Source of the DNA: Mesorhizobium ciceri WSM4083 | GTDB taxonomy: Bacteria > Pseudomonadota > Alphaproteobacteria > Rhizobiales > Rhizobiaceae | NCBI RefSeq assembly: GCF_000519305.1 | Contig: NZ_JAFG01000003.1 | Span: 62,181 to 126,180, forward strand | Length of the DNA stretch: 64,000 nt | Direction: 5' to 3' | Shown here: positions 29,417 to 38,159 of the stretch, piece after piece | How the letters are laid out: every line of letters begins with the position of its first letter | Numbering within the stretch: the first letter of the stretch is position 1 | Translations under genes and position numbers: made by a program | The notes under the pieces: model-generated | The model's input: the letters and a program-made list of their open reading frames with translations, nothing else | Told to the model about the DNA's origin: nothing | Database searches by the model: none

Positions 29417-29845
29417 TTGGACCACGACAGCAGTTTTTCGGCTGGCACAGCGGATATTTCGTCCGGCCATGATGATGCCTTGGCCGGCGTCACCATCATC
29501 GTCTGCGCCTCCTGCCGCAATGAGACCGGCTCCGACGCTCATCCCCGCGCCGGCGAATTGCTGGCGGACGACACGCGCCGCGCCGCATCCGGCGAAGACA
29601 TCCGCATCCGCAGCGTCGAATGCCTCGGCAATTGCAAGCGGCGCCTCAGCGCCGCGATCCTGCGCGACGGCTGCTGGAGCTACGTCTTCGGCGACCTGAC
29701 CACGACCAGCGGCGCCGATCTCGTCACGGGCGCCAAGCTCTTCTCCACCTCGAAGGACGGCCTCATTCCCTGGCGCGGCCGCCCTGATAGCCTGAAGCGT
29801 GGCCTCGTTGCCCGCATCCCTCCCCTCGACCTGTTGAAGGACTGA
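29417..29845 (+). CDS. DUF1636 metal-binding protein, first gene after the B12 riboswitch
   Basis: A 142-residue protein with cysteine pairs in IIVCASCRNE (C30, C33) and VECLGNCKRR, the spacing of thioredoxin-like [2Fe-2S] ferredoxins. DUF1636 genes commonly sit beside cobW in B12 operons; the function is not known. The start is TTG at 29417 with AGGAG nine bases upstream in the riboswitch expression platform. No nearby in-frame ATG exists. It ends two bases before cobW. A role in handling cobalt or as a redox partner is inference from position. Confidence 0.8.
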   Translation: MDHDSSFSAGTADISSGHDDALAGVTIIVCASCRNETGSDAHPRAGELLADDTRRAASGEDIRIRSVECLGNCKRRLSAAILRDGCWSYVFGDLTTTSGADLVTGAKLFSTSKDGLIPWRGRPDSLKRGLVARIPPLDLLKD

Positions 29846-29847
29846 TC

Positions 29848-30885
29848 ATGACTGCTTCCGTCTCGCGCGTTCCCTGCACCGTCGTCACCGGCTTCCTCGG
29901 CGCCGGCAAGACGACGCTGGTCCGCCATCTCCTGGAAAACGCCGGCGGCAAGCGCATTGCCATCATCGTCAACGAGTTTGGCGACATCGGCATCGACGGC
30001 GAGATTTTGAAGGGCTGCGGCATCGACACCTGCCCGGAGGAAAACATCGTCGAACTGGCCAATGGCTGCATCTGCTGCACCGTCGCCGACGATTTCGTGC
30101 CGGCGCTTGACAAGATCCTGTCGCTGACGCCGAGGGTCGACCATATCCTGATCGAAACCTCGGGCCTGGCGCTGCCCAAGCCGCTGGTCCAGGCCTTTCA
30201 GTGGCCGAGCGTGAAAAGCCGCGTCACAGTCGACGGCGTCATCGCCGTGGTCGACGGCCCGGCCTTGGCCGAGGGTCGCGTCGCCAACGACATGGATGCC
30301 CTGCAGGCGCAGCGCGCCGGGGACGAGACGCTCGACCACGACGATCCGGTGGAAGAAGTGTTCGAGGATCAGATAGCCTGCGCCGACCTGATCATCCTGT
30401 CGAAGAGCGACCTGATGGACGCCGCCGGCACCGCCCGCGCCAATGCCATCATTGGCGAACACTCCGCCCGCGCGGTGAAGATCGTGCCGACGTCGCATGG
30501 CAAGGTCGATCCCTCGGTGCTGCTCGGGCTCGGTCTCGCCGTCGAGGACGACATCGAAAACCGCAAATCCCATCATGACGGCGCCTTCGACCATGAGCAT
30601 GACGACTTCGACACGTTCATTGTCGACATTGCCTCGGTCGCCAATCCCGATGAACTGGCAAAGCGTGTCGCCACGGTCGCCGAAGAAGAGAACGTGCTGC
30701 GCGTGAAAGGCTTCGTCGAAGTCGGCGGCAAGCCGATGCGGCTCTTGCTGCAGGCCGTCGGGCCGCGCGTCAACCACTACTATGACCGCGCCTGGACCGC
30801 CACGGACGACCGCCGCTCCCGCCTCGTCGTCATCGGCCTGAAAGGGCTGAACCGCCCGGCGATCGAGCGTATACTCGCCGGCTGA
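29848..30885 (+). CDS. cobW: Cobalamin biosynthesis GTPase CobW
   Basis: A 345-residue G3E-family GTPase and metallochaperone thought to deliver cobalt for cobalamin synthesis. Walker A is GFLGAGKTT (15-23), the metal motif is CICC (74-77), followed by ETSG (switch II region) and SKSD (base recognition), and a His/Asp-rich metal-binding loop HHDGAFDHEHDDFD lies near 250. The C-terminal CobW_C domain is present. Length is normal. Confidence 0.95.
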   Translation: MTASVSRVPCTVVTGFLGAGKTTLVRHLLENAGGKRIAIIVNEFGDIGIDGEILKGCGIDTCPEENIVELANGCICCTVADDFVPALDKILSLTPRVDHILIETSGLALPKPLVQAFQWPSVKSRVTVDGVIAVVDGPALAEGRVANDMDALQAQRAGDETLDHDDPVEEVFEDQIACADLIILSKSDLMDAAGTARANAIIGEHSARAVKIVPTSHGKVDPSVLLGLGLAVEDDIENRKSHHDGAFDHEHDDFDTFIVDIASVANPDELAKRVATVAEEENVLRVKGFVEVGGKPMRLLLQAVGPRVNHYYDRAWTATDDRRSRLVVIGLKGLNRPAIERILAG

Positions 30886-30903
30886 TTTCGGACACGGATT
30901 GCG

Positions 30904-33900
30904 ATGCACATCCTAACCACGACATCCGCCTCGCTCGACGACCTCGCCGAGCCGGTCGATCTGCGGCAGATGCCGGCGGATATCGTGGCCCTGTCCTTCA
31001 CCGACAGCGACCTCGCCGGACTGTCGGCGGCGTGGAAGGCCGATGCCGACCGCCTGCCCTCGATGCGACTGGCCGCACTGCGCGACCTGCGCCATCCCAT
31101 GTCCGTCGACCTCTGGGTGGACAGCGTCGCCCGCCACGCCAAGATCATCCTCGTGCGCATCCTCGGCGGCTACGACTGGTGGCGCTACGGCTGCGACCAG
31201 CTTGCCTCGACCGCCCGCGCGCACGGCATAAAGCTGGCGCTGCTGCCCGGCGAATGCCGCGACGAGGATCTGCGCCTGATCGAAGCCTCTACGCTGCCGC
31301 GACAGGAACTCGACGACCTGCTCGACTATTTCCGCGAGGGCGGCCCGGCGAATATGAGCGCGCTGGTGCGGAGGCTGGCGCGGCTGGCGGGACAGGATGC
31401 GGAGGTAGCAGAGCCGGTCGCTGTGCCGAAAGTTGGCTACTACGAACCCGGCCGCGGCGTCGTCCCCCTCCCCCTCGAGGGGAGGGTCCGGCCGCAGGCC
31501 GGGGGTGGGGTCCTCTCCGAAACGCGCCGACCTAAAGAAACGTCGAGTCCGGTCGTATCGACCCCACCCGGCCCTGCGGGCCACCCTCCCCTCGAGGGGG
31601 AGGGAAAGGTCGTGCCTATCCTGTTCTACCGCTCGATGCTGCTGGCCGCCGATGTCGCGCCGATCGACGCACTTTTTGAAGCTCTGCGACAGCGCGGCAT
31701 CAACCCAGTCCCCATCTTCGTCTCCAGCCTCAAGGACCCCGCATCCCTGGCGTTCGTGGAAACCGCGCTGGCCTGGCTGAAACCCTCGGCGATCATCACC
31801 GCGACCGCTTTCGCGTCCGGTGCCGAACCGGGCGTCGAGACCCTGTTCGACCGCGCCGGCGTGCCTGTCTTCCAGGTCATCGTCGCCACCACCCGCCGTG
31901 ACGTCTGGGAAACCAACCAGCGCGGCCTGGCGCCCGCCGACCTTGCCATGCATGTCGTGCTGCCCGAGCTCGACGGCCGCATCCTGGCTGGCGCCATTTC
32001 CTTCAAGGGCGAGAGCGAGATCGATCCCGCACTTGGCCACCGCGCCTTCGCCAACCGGCCGGAACCGGATCGTGTGGCGCAAGTGGCTGACCGCGTCGCG
32101 GCCTTCATCCGGTTGCAGGAGACGCCCCGCGCCGATCGCAAACTGGCGATCCTGATACCCGATTATCCCAGCGCCCCCGGCCGCACCGGCTATGCCGTCG
32201 GCCTTGATGTGCCGTCCAGCGTGCTGGCCATGCTGCAGGACCTGCGGGATCAGGGCTATGCGGTTGAGGGGATTCCGGAGACGCCGCGTGAGTTGCTGGG
32301 GCTGCTGGGGTTGAGCGGCGATGGGCTGGGGCTGGACGATTATCTCGCTCTTTCGACGGAGTTGCCGACGGGTGCGATTACAGCGGTAGAAGCCGCTTGG
32401 GGTACGGCAGAAGATGACACAGGGCTGTGCGAGGCACCCCCCTCTGTCCTGCCGGACATCTCCCCCTCAAGGGGGGAGATTGCGCTGTCATTGCGGCTTT
32501 CGCCAATCTCCAACGTTGCGGGAGGGGGCGAAGCGTCAAAACTGCCAATCTCCCCCCTTGAGGGGGAGATGTCCGGCAGGACAGAGAGGGGCGCCTCGCG
32601 CGGAAGCTTCCCCTTCCGCGCCGCCACCTTCGGCAACGTCACCGTCGCCCTCGCCCCGGATCGCGGCCGCTCCGCCGACCGCCGCGCCGACTACCACGAC
32701 CCGACGCTCCCGCCACGCCATGCGCTGATCGCCTTCGGCCTGTGGCTGCGCAAATCGCTCGGTGTCCACGCGCTGGTCCATGTCGGCGCCCATGGCACGC
32801 TGGAGTGGCTGCCGGGCAAGACCGTTGCGCTGTCGGAAAACTGCTTTCCAGAGATCCTCACGGGTCCCCTGCCCGTCATCTATCCCTTCATCGTCTCCAA
32901 CCCAGGCGAAGCGGCGCAAGCCAAGCGCCGCATCGCCGCCGTCACCCTTGGCCATCTGCCACCGCCGCTGACCGGCGCCGGGCTCGACGAAAACCAACAC
33001 AAGCTCGAGCGGCTGGTCGATGAATATGCCCAGGCCGACGGGCTCGACCGCCGCCGCCGCGACCGTCTGGCGAAACTGATCGTCGACACCGCGCAAAAAA
33101 CCGGCCTCGCCTCCGAAGCCGGCGTCGCCGGGACCGACGCTCCGGACGAAGCGCTGCGCCGCATCGACGCCTGGCTCTGCGACCTCAAGGATTTTGCCAT
33201 CAAGGATGGGCTGCATATCTATGGCCGCGCCCCTGAGGACGAACCCGACGCCATGCGCCGCCAAAGTGCTGAAGCCGAGAAAGCGGCACTGCTCGCCGCG
33301 CTCGATGGCCGCCACGTCAAGGCCGGCCCGGCCGGCGCGCCCGCGCGGGGTCGCTCGGACGTTCTGCCCACCGGCCGCAATCTGTTCACGTCGGACCCGC
33401 GCACCATGCCGACACCGACCGCCTATGATCTGGGCAAGGCCGCGGCGGAGGAAGTCGTGCGCGGCTACATGCAGTCGCATGGCGACTGGCCGCGCTCGCT
33501 GGTCATCGATCTCTGGGGCTCGGCTTCGCTGCGCACCGGCGGCGAGGAAATCGCCCAAGGCCTGGCGCTGATGGGCTGCCGGCCGCAATGGGATTCGGCG
33601 ACCGGCCGCATCACCGGCATCGAAGTGCTGCCGCCGGCCACGCTCGGCCGGCCGCGCGTCGACGTCACCTGGCGCATATCGGGCCTGTTCCGCGACATGT
33701 TCCCGACCCAGATCGCACTGATCGATGCCGCCGCCAACGCGGTCGCCTCCCGTGACGAGGACGATGCGGAAAACCCGCTCGCGGCCAAAACCCGCGCCGA
33801 CGGCAAGATCAGCCCGCGCATCTTCGGCACCTCGCCCGGCACGTATGGCGCCGGCGTCGAGGATCTCATGTCCTCCGGCAACTGGGCGGCGCGCGAAGAA

Positions 33901-34533
33901 ATCGGCCGCGCCTATCTCGACGCCACATCGCACGCCTATGGCGGTGCCGAGGGCGAAGGCGTATCGGTGCCCGGCGCCTTCGAAACCCGCATCGCCGAGG
34001 CCGATCTTCTCGTCCACACCGGCGACGACCCCGGCCGCGACATCCTCGAAGGCTCCGCCGACGTCGCCTTCATCGGCGGCTTTTCGGCTGCCCTTGCAGC
34101 CCTTGGCAGGAATGCCGACGTCATCGTGCTCGACACCACGGACCCGCAAAGGCCGAAGCCGCGCTCGGTCGGCGAGGCCGTATCGCGCGTCGTGCGTGCT
34201 CGCGCCGTCAATCCACGCTTCATATCAGGCCAGATGCGGCACGGCCCACGCGGCGCCTCGGAATTCGCAGAAACCGTCGACCGGCTGGTCGGCTTCGCCG
34301 AAACCACGCACGCCATTTCGGGCACGCTGATCGAGGCGGTTCATGATGCCTATCTCGGCGATCCCATGGTCCGCGCCTTCATCCTGCGCGAGAACCCAGC
34401 CGCGGCCAAAGTCATCGCCGAGCGCTTCCTCTCGGCGCGCCGGCGCGGCCTCTGGCATCCCCTGCGCAATTCCATCGACGACGATTTGACCGCCCTGATT
34501 GCCGAGGCAGAAGCACTTGGGGTGGCGGCATGA
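30904..34533 (+). CDS. cobN: Cobaltochelatase subunit CobN, with two in-frame repeat insertions
   Basis: A 1209-residue large subunit of the ATP-dependent cobaltochelatase, which inserts cobalt into hydrogenobyrinate a,c-diamide. Typical motifs are HVGAHGTLEWLPGK, YPFIVSNPGEAAQAKRR, RNLFTSDPRTMPTPTAYDLG and RIFGTSPGTYGAG. CobN acts with CobS and CobT chelatase subunits, which are not in this window. Two stretches are foreign to the family: residues about 187-235 and 510-566 are encoded by palindromic repeats (31461-31607 and 32431-32600). Both preserve the frame. The stop overlaps cobG as ATGA. Confidence 0.95.
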   Translation: MHILTTTSASLDDLAEPVDLRQMPADIVALSFTDSDLAGLSAAWKADADRLPSMRLAALRDLRHPMSVDLWVDSVARHAKIILVRILGGYDWWRYGCDQLASTARAHGIKLALLPGECRDEDLRLIEASTLPRQELDDLLDYFREGGPANMSALVRRLARLAGQDAEVAEPVAVPKVGYYEPGRGVVPLPLEGRVRPQAGGGVLSETRRPKETSSPVVSTPPGPAGHPPLEGEGKVVPILFYRSMLLAADVAPIDALFEALRQRGINPVPIFVSSLKDPASLAFVETALAWLKPSAIITATAFASGAEPGVETLFDRAGVPVFQVIVATTRRDVWETNQRGLAPADLAMHVVLPELDGRILAGAISFKGESEIDPALGHRAFANRPEPDRVAQVADRVAAFIRLQETPRADRKLAILIPDYPSAPGRTGYAVGLDVPSSVLAMLQDLRDQGYAVEGIPETPRELLGLLGLSGDGLGLDDYLALSTELPTGAITAVEAAWGTAEDDTGLCEAPPSVLPDISPSRGEIALSLRLSPISNVAGGGEASKLPISPLEGEMSGRTERGASRGSFPFRAATFGNVTVALAPDRGRSADRRADYHDPTLPPRHALIAFGLWLRKSLGVHALVHVGAHGTLEWLPGKTVALSENCFPEILTGPLPVIYPFIVSNPGEAAQAKRRIAAVTLGHLPPPLTGAGLDENQHKLERLVDEYAQADGLDRRRRDRLAKLIVDTAQKTGLASEAGVAGTDAPDEALRRIDAWLCDLKDFAIKDGLHIYGRAPEDEPDAMRRQSAEAEKAALLAALDGRHVKAGPAGAPARGRSDVLPTGRNLFTSDPRTMPTPTAYDLGKAAAEEVVRGYMQSHGDWPRSLVIDLWGSASLRTGGEEIAQGLALMGCRPQWDSATGRITGIEVLPPATLGRPRVDVTWRISGLFRDMFPTQIALIDAAANAVASRDEDDAENPLAAKTRADGKISPRIFGTSPGTYGAGVEDLMSSGNWAAREEIGRAYLDATSHAYGGAEGEGVSVPGAFETRIAEADLLVHTGDDPGRDILEGSADVAFIGGFSAALAALGRNADVIVLDTTDPQRPKPRSVGEAVSRVVRARAVNPRFISGQMRHGPRGASEFAETVDRLVGFAETTHAISGTLIEAVHDAYLGDPMVRAFILRENPAAAKVIAERFLSARRRGLWHPLRNSIDDDLTALIAEAEALGVAA
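31461..31607. repeat. Palindromic repeat inserted in cobN (type A)
   Basis: The left arm (CCCTCCCCCTCGAGGGGAGG, then GTCCGGCCGCAGGCC and GGGTGGGG) is mirrored by the right arm (CCCCACC, GGCCCTGCGGGCC, CCTCCCCTCGAGGGGGAGGG). The centre is unrelated sequence. It reads through as GVVPLPLEGRVRPQAGGGVL to GPAGHPPLEGEGKVV without a stop. Confidence 0.85.
32431..32600. repeat. Palindromic repeat inserted in cobN (type B)
   Basis: Arms of about 50 bases are mirror images: CCTCTGTCCTGCCGGACATC then TCCCCCTCAAGGGGGGAGAT on the left and the complement on the right, ending AGGACAGAGAGGGGCGCCTC. It encodes PSVLPDISPSRGEIALS and ASKLPISPLEGEMSGR. A close relative in the same reading frame lies in cobG. 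Confidence 0.9.
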
Positions 34534-36008
34534 ACGCCTTCTCGCGTCGCGGCGCCTGCCCGGCTTTGTCCGCGCCGATGCAGACCGGCGACGGCCTGCT
34601 GGTGCGGCTCAACCCGGTCGCTGGAGGATTGTCTCCCAAGCTTTTGATCGGACTCGCGGAATCCGCTTTGCGTCACGGCAACGGCATCATGGAGGTCACC
34701 GCGCGCGGCAGCCTGCAGATACGCGGCCTGACGGCGGAAAGCGCGGCGTTGCTGGCAGCGGAGGTCGATGCACTGGCCATTGCGGTTCACACAGACGTGC
34801 CGGTCGAGACCGGGCCGCTGGCCGGCATTGATCCGCAGGAGATTGCCGATCCCCGACCGCTGGCGGAACGGATCAGGGCGGCGGTCGAGGATGCTGGGCT
34901 GACGCAACGGTTAGGGCCCAAGGTTTCGGTGGTTGTCGACGGCGGCGGGCAACTGACAATGGATGCGGTGACGGCCGATGTGCGGCTTGCTGCAACGCGC
35001 ACCGATGCCGGAGTTCGTTGGCGAGTGTCTGTCGCGGGTGACGGGTGGAATGCGAGGCGGCTTGTCACTGCCGATGAAGGCTCGGCATGCGACATCACCG
35101 TCGCGGCCCTAAGAATGGTGGCCGAAAAAGGCCGTGAGGCCCATGCAAGGGATCTGTCTGAGAGACAACTAGCCTCTCTCGCAGGTTGGCATTCTATGGC
35201 GCCCCCCTCTGTCCTGCCGGACATCTCCCCCTCTAGGGGGGAGATTGCGCTGTCACCGATGGTTTCGCCAGTCTCCGATGTTGTTAAGGAAAAGCCGGCG
35301 TCGAAGCTGCCAATCTCCCCCCTAGAGGGGGAGATGTCTGGCAGGGCAGAGGGGGGCGCCTCGCGCAAACCTATCGGCCTTTTCCCCTTAGCCGGCAACA
35401 CTTTCGCCCTCGGCGTCGCCCTCCCCTACGGCAGCATGCCCGCCGACAAGCTCATCGCCCTCGCGCAAGCCGCCCACACCCTCGGCACAACCGAAATCCG
35501 CCTAGCCCCCGGCCGCGCCCTGCTCCTCCTCGGACAGCCACCGGCCGCTAACCAACCACTCCAACACACCGCCGCCACCCTCGGCTTCGTCATCTCCCCC
35601 ACCGACCCGCGCACGCGCATCGCCGCTTGCCCCGGCACGCCGGCCTGCGCCTCCGGCCGCATCGCCACGCGCGACATCGCCGAGACGATCGCGGCTGAAA
35701 ACGCCGACATCCTCGAATTCACCTTGCACATTTCCGGATGCGCCAAGGGCTGCGCCCACCCCGGTCCGGCGACGCTGACGATCGTCGGCGGCGAAAACGG
35801 AGCCGGACTTGTCGTGAACGCGATGGCAAAGGCTCTTCCTGCGGGCTACAGGCCGGGCTATGACGCCGCGCGCGGCATCGGCCGCGTCGCGGCAATGATC
35901 CGCAGCACACGATATCAAGGCGAAACCGCCGCTGCTTGCCTGACAAGGCTCGGGCCGGTGGCAATCGCCGAGGCTTACCGACAGGCCCAAACTGAAAAAC
36001 GGAAATGA
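34530..36008 (+). CDS. cobG: Precorrin-3B synthase CobG, with in-frame repeat insertion
   Basis: A 492-residue siroheme/iron-sulfur oxygenase of the nitrite/sulfite-reductase fold that starts ring contraction in aerobic B12 synthesis. The C-terminal half holds the cluster ligands in ACPGTPACASG and HISGCAKGCAHPG. N-terminal ferredoxin-like half-domain features include GDGLLVRLNPVAGGLSP. Residues about 224-279 come from a palindromic repeat at 35199-35366 and interrupt the linker between halves; without it the length would be about 436, near family size. ATGA overlaps join it to cobN and cobH. Confidence 0.93.
   Translation: MNAFSRRGACPALSAPMQTGDGLLVRLNPVAGGLSPKLLIGLAESALRHGNGIMEVTARGSLQIRGLTAESAALLAAEVDALAIAVHTDVPVETGPLAGIDPQEIADPRPLAERIRAAVEDAGLTQRLGPKVSVVVDGGGQLTMDAVTADVRLAATRTDAGVRWRVSVAGDGWNARRLVTADEGSACDITVAALRMVAEKGREAHARDLSERQLASLAGWHSMAPPSVLPDISPSRGEIALSPMVSPVSDVVKEKPASKLPISPLEGEMSGRAEGGASRKPIGLFPLAGNTFALGVALPYGSMPADKLIALAQAAHTLGTTEIRLAPGRALLLLGQPPAANQPLQHTAATLGFVISPTDPRTRIAACPGTPACASGRIATRDIAETIAAENADILEFTLHISGCAKGCAHPGPATLTIVGGENGAGLVVNAMAKALPAGYRPGYDAARGIGRVAAMIRSTRYQGETAAACLTRLGPVAIAEAYRQAQTEKRK
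35199..35366. repeat. Palindromic repeat inserted in cobG (type B)
   Basis: The arms are nearly identical to those of the cobN insertion at 32431-32600, while the centre differs by many substitutions. It encodes PSVLPDISPSRGEIALS and ASKLPISPLEGEMSGR, the same frame as in cobN. Confidence 0.9.
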
Positions 36009-36643
36009 GCATGGCCGCCTACGACTATATCCATGACGGTACGGCGATCTACGAGCGCTCCTTCGCTATCATCCGCGCCGAGGCTGACCTTTCGCGCTTC
36101 TCAGAAGCCGAGGCCGATGTCGCCATCCGCATGATCCATGCCTGCGGGCAGGTCGAAGCTTCAAGTCATTTTGTGTTCTCCAAGGATTTCGTTGCCGCCG
36201 CCCGCGCCGCTTTGGCGGCCGGCGCGCCGATTTTCTGCGATGCGGAAATGGTCTCGCATGGCGTCACCCGCGCCAGGCTGCCGGCGGGCAACGAGGTGAT
36301 CTGCACCTTGCGCGATCCGCGCACGCACGACATCGCCAGGGAGATCGGCAACACCCGTTCGGCCGCCGCGATCGATTTGTGGGGCGAGCGCATGGCGGGC
36401 TCGGTGATTGCCATCGGCAATGCACCGACCGCGCTGTTCTATCTATTGGAAAAACTGCGCGACGGCGCGCCGAAGCCTGCGGCCATCATCGGCATGCCGG
36501 TCGGCTTCGTCGGCGCTGCCGAATCCAAGGACGCGCTGGCCGAGAATTCCTACGGCGTGCCCTACGCCATCGTGCGCGGCCGGCTTGGCGGTAGCGCCAT
36601 GACCGCCGCCGCGCTCAATTCATTGGCGAGGCCCGGCCTGTGA
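36005..36643 (+). CDS. cobH: Precorrin-8X methylmutase
   Basis: A 212-residue enzyme that moves the C11 methyl group to C12, giving hydrogenobyrinate. Family motifs are RMIHACGQVEASSHFVFS (with the catalytic histidine region) and PAAIIGMPVGFVGAAESK. ATGA and GTGA overlaps tie it to cobG and cobI. Confidence 0.96.
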   Translation: MSMAAYDYIHDGTAIYERSFAIIRAEADLSRFSEAEADVAIRMIHACGQVEASSHFVFSKDFVAAARAALAAGAPIFCDAEMVSHGVTRARLPAGNEVICTLRDPRTHDIAREIGNTRSAAAIDLWGERMAGSVIAIGNAPTALFYLLEKLRDGAPKPAAIIGMPVGFVGAAESKDALAENSYGVPYAIVRGRLGGSAMTAAALNSLARPGL

Positions 36644-37398
36644 ACACGCTTGCCAAAGGTCGTCTCGTTGGCGTCGGCACCGGTCCCGGCGACCCCGAAC
36701 TGCTGACGCTGAAAGCCGCGCGCGCCTTGGCCGAAGCCGATGTCGTGGCCTATTTCGCCAAGCGCGGCAACAACAGCAACGCGCGCGCCATCGTCGAAAC
36801 ACGTTTCCGGCCGGATATGCTGGAGTTGCCGCTGCTCTATCCCGTCACCACCGAGATCGCTAGGGATCACGACGACTACCGCTCGCAGATCACGGCTTTC
36901 TATGAGGAGTCGGCCGAGCGGGTCGCCGAGCACCTCGAAGCCGGCAGGATGGTTGCGGTGCTGTCGGAGGGCGATCCTCTGTTCTATGGCTCCTACATGC
37001 ATCTGCATGTGCGGCTCGCCCATCGCTTCCCGACCGAAGTCATTCCCGGCGTTACCGCCATGTCGGGCTGCTGGTCGCAGACTGGTATTCCGATCGTCCA
37101 GGGCGACGATGTGCTGACCGTTCTGCCCGGCACGATGAGCGAGTTCGAGCTGACACGCCGGCTGGCCGACACCGATGCCGCCGTCATCATGAAGGTCGGC
37201 CGCAACCTGCCCAAGATCAGGCGGGCGCTTGAAGCTACGGCCAAGCTGTCGCGCGCCGTCTATGTCGAGCGCGGCACCATGGCCGGCAGCGTCTCCATGA
37301 AGCTTGCCGACAAGCAGGATGACAAGGCGCCCTATTTCGCCATCGTGCTGGTCGCCGGCTGGTCCGGCCGCCCCGGCGTTTTGGGAGGCGAAGCATGA
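36640..37398 (+). CDS. cobI: Precorrin-2 C20-methyltransferase
   Basis: A 252-residue SAM-dependent tetrapyrrole methylase. It has GVGTGPGDPELLTLKAARAL at the N terminus, the SEGDPLFYGSYMHL motif and PGVTAMSGCW, typical of CobI/CbiL. The start is GTG at 36640, overlapping the cobH stop as GTGA. Confidence 0.95.
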   Translation: MNTLAKGRLVGVGTGPGDPELLTLKAARALAEADVVAYFAKRGNNSNARAIVETRFRPDMLELPLLYPVTTEIARDHDDYRSQITAFYEESAERVAEHLEAGRMVAVLSEGDPLFYGSYMHLHVRLAHRFPTEVIPGVTAMSGCWSQTGIPIVQGDDVLTVLPGTMSEFELTRRLADTDAAVIMKVGRNLPKIRRALEATAKLSRAVYVERGTMAGSVSMKLADKQDDKAPYFAIVLVAGWSGRPGVLGGEA

Positions 37399-38159
37399 GC
37401 GGCCGTCTCACAGTCATTGGCCTTGGCCCTGGCAATCCCGAACAGGTCACGCCGGAAGCCAGCCGCGCTGTCGCCGAGGCGAAATTCTTCTATGGCTACA
37501 AACCCTATATCGACCGGCTCGAGCTCCGCCCGGACCAGACGCGCGTCGCTTCCGAGAATCGCGAGGAACTTGCCCGCTCCAAGGACGCACTGGTCAAAGC
37601 CGCCGAGGGCCACGACGTCGCGGTCGTCTCCGGCGGCGATCCCGGCGTGTTCGCGATGGCGGCGGCCGTCTGCGAGGCGATCGAGGCCGGTCCGGCCGAA
37701 TGGCGCGCGGTCGATGTCACCGTGGTGCCCGGCATCACCGCCATGCTCGCCGTCGCCGCCCGCATCGGCGCGCCGCTCGGCCATGATTTCTGCGCCATCT
37801 CGCTGTCCGACAATCTGAAGCCGTGGGAGCTGATCGAATTGCGCCTGCTGGCGGCGGCCGGCGCCGGCTTCGTCATCGCGCTCTACAACCCGATCAGCAA
37901 GGCGCGCCCCTGGCAGCTCGGCCGTGCCTTCGAATGCCTCACTGCGATCCTGCCGGGCACCACGCCGGTGATTTTTGGCCGCGCTGCCGGCCGCCCGGAC
38001 GAGCACATCGAGGTCTATCTGCTGGCCGATGTTGACGCGCAAAAGGCCGACATGGCGACTTGCATCATCATCGGCTCGCCGGAAACCCGGATCATCAAGC
38101 GCGGCGACAAACGGGCGCTGGTCTACACGCCGCGTTCGGCAGCAGGCTCGACAAAATGA
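37395..38159 (+). CDS. cobJ: Precorrin-3B C17-methyltransferase
   Basis: A 254-residue SAM methylase that contracts the ring while methylating C17. It has VIGLGPGNPEQVTPEASRAV, VVSGGDPGVFAMAAAV, VVPGITAMLAVAARIGAPLGHDF and ALYNPISKARPWQL, all CobJ/CbiH features. It starts with ATGA overlap on cobI. Its last 37 bases overlap cobK, which runs the other way. Confidence 0.96.
   Translation: MSGRLTVIGLGPGNPEQVTPEASRAVAEAKFFYGYKPYIDRLELRPDQTRVASENREELARSKDALVKAAEGHDVAVVSGGDPGVFAMAAAVCEAIEAGPAEWRAVDVTVVPGITAMLAVAARIGAPLGHDFCAISLSDNLKPWELIELRLLAAAGAGFVIALYNPISKARPWQLGRAFECLTAILPGTTPVIFGRAAGRPDEHIEVYLLADVDAQKADMATCIIIGSPETRIIKRGDKRALVYTPRSAAGSTK

Noticed and set aside
31461-35366. Introns or inteins in cobN and cobG
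   Set aside because: The inserts are only about 150-170 bases, palindromic and without intein motifs or group I/II intron features; a repeat element fits better.
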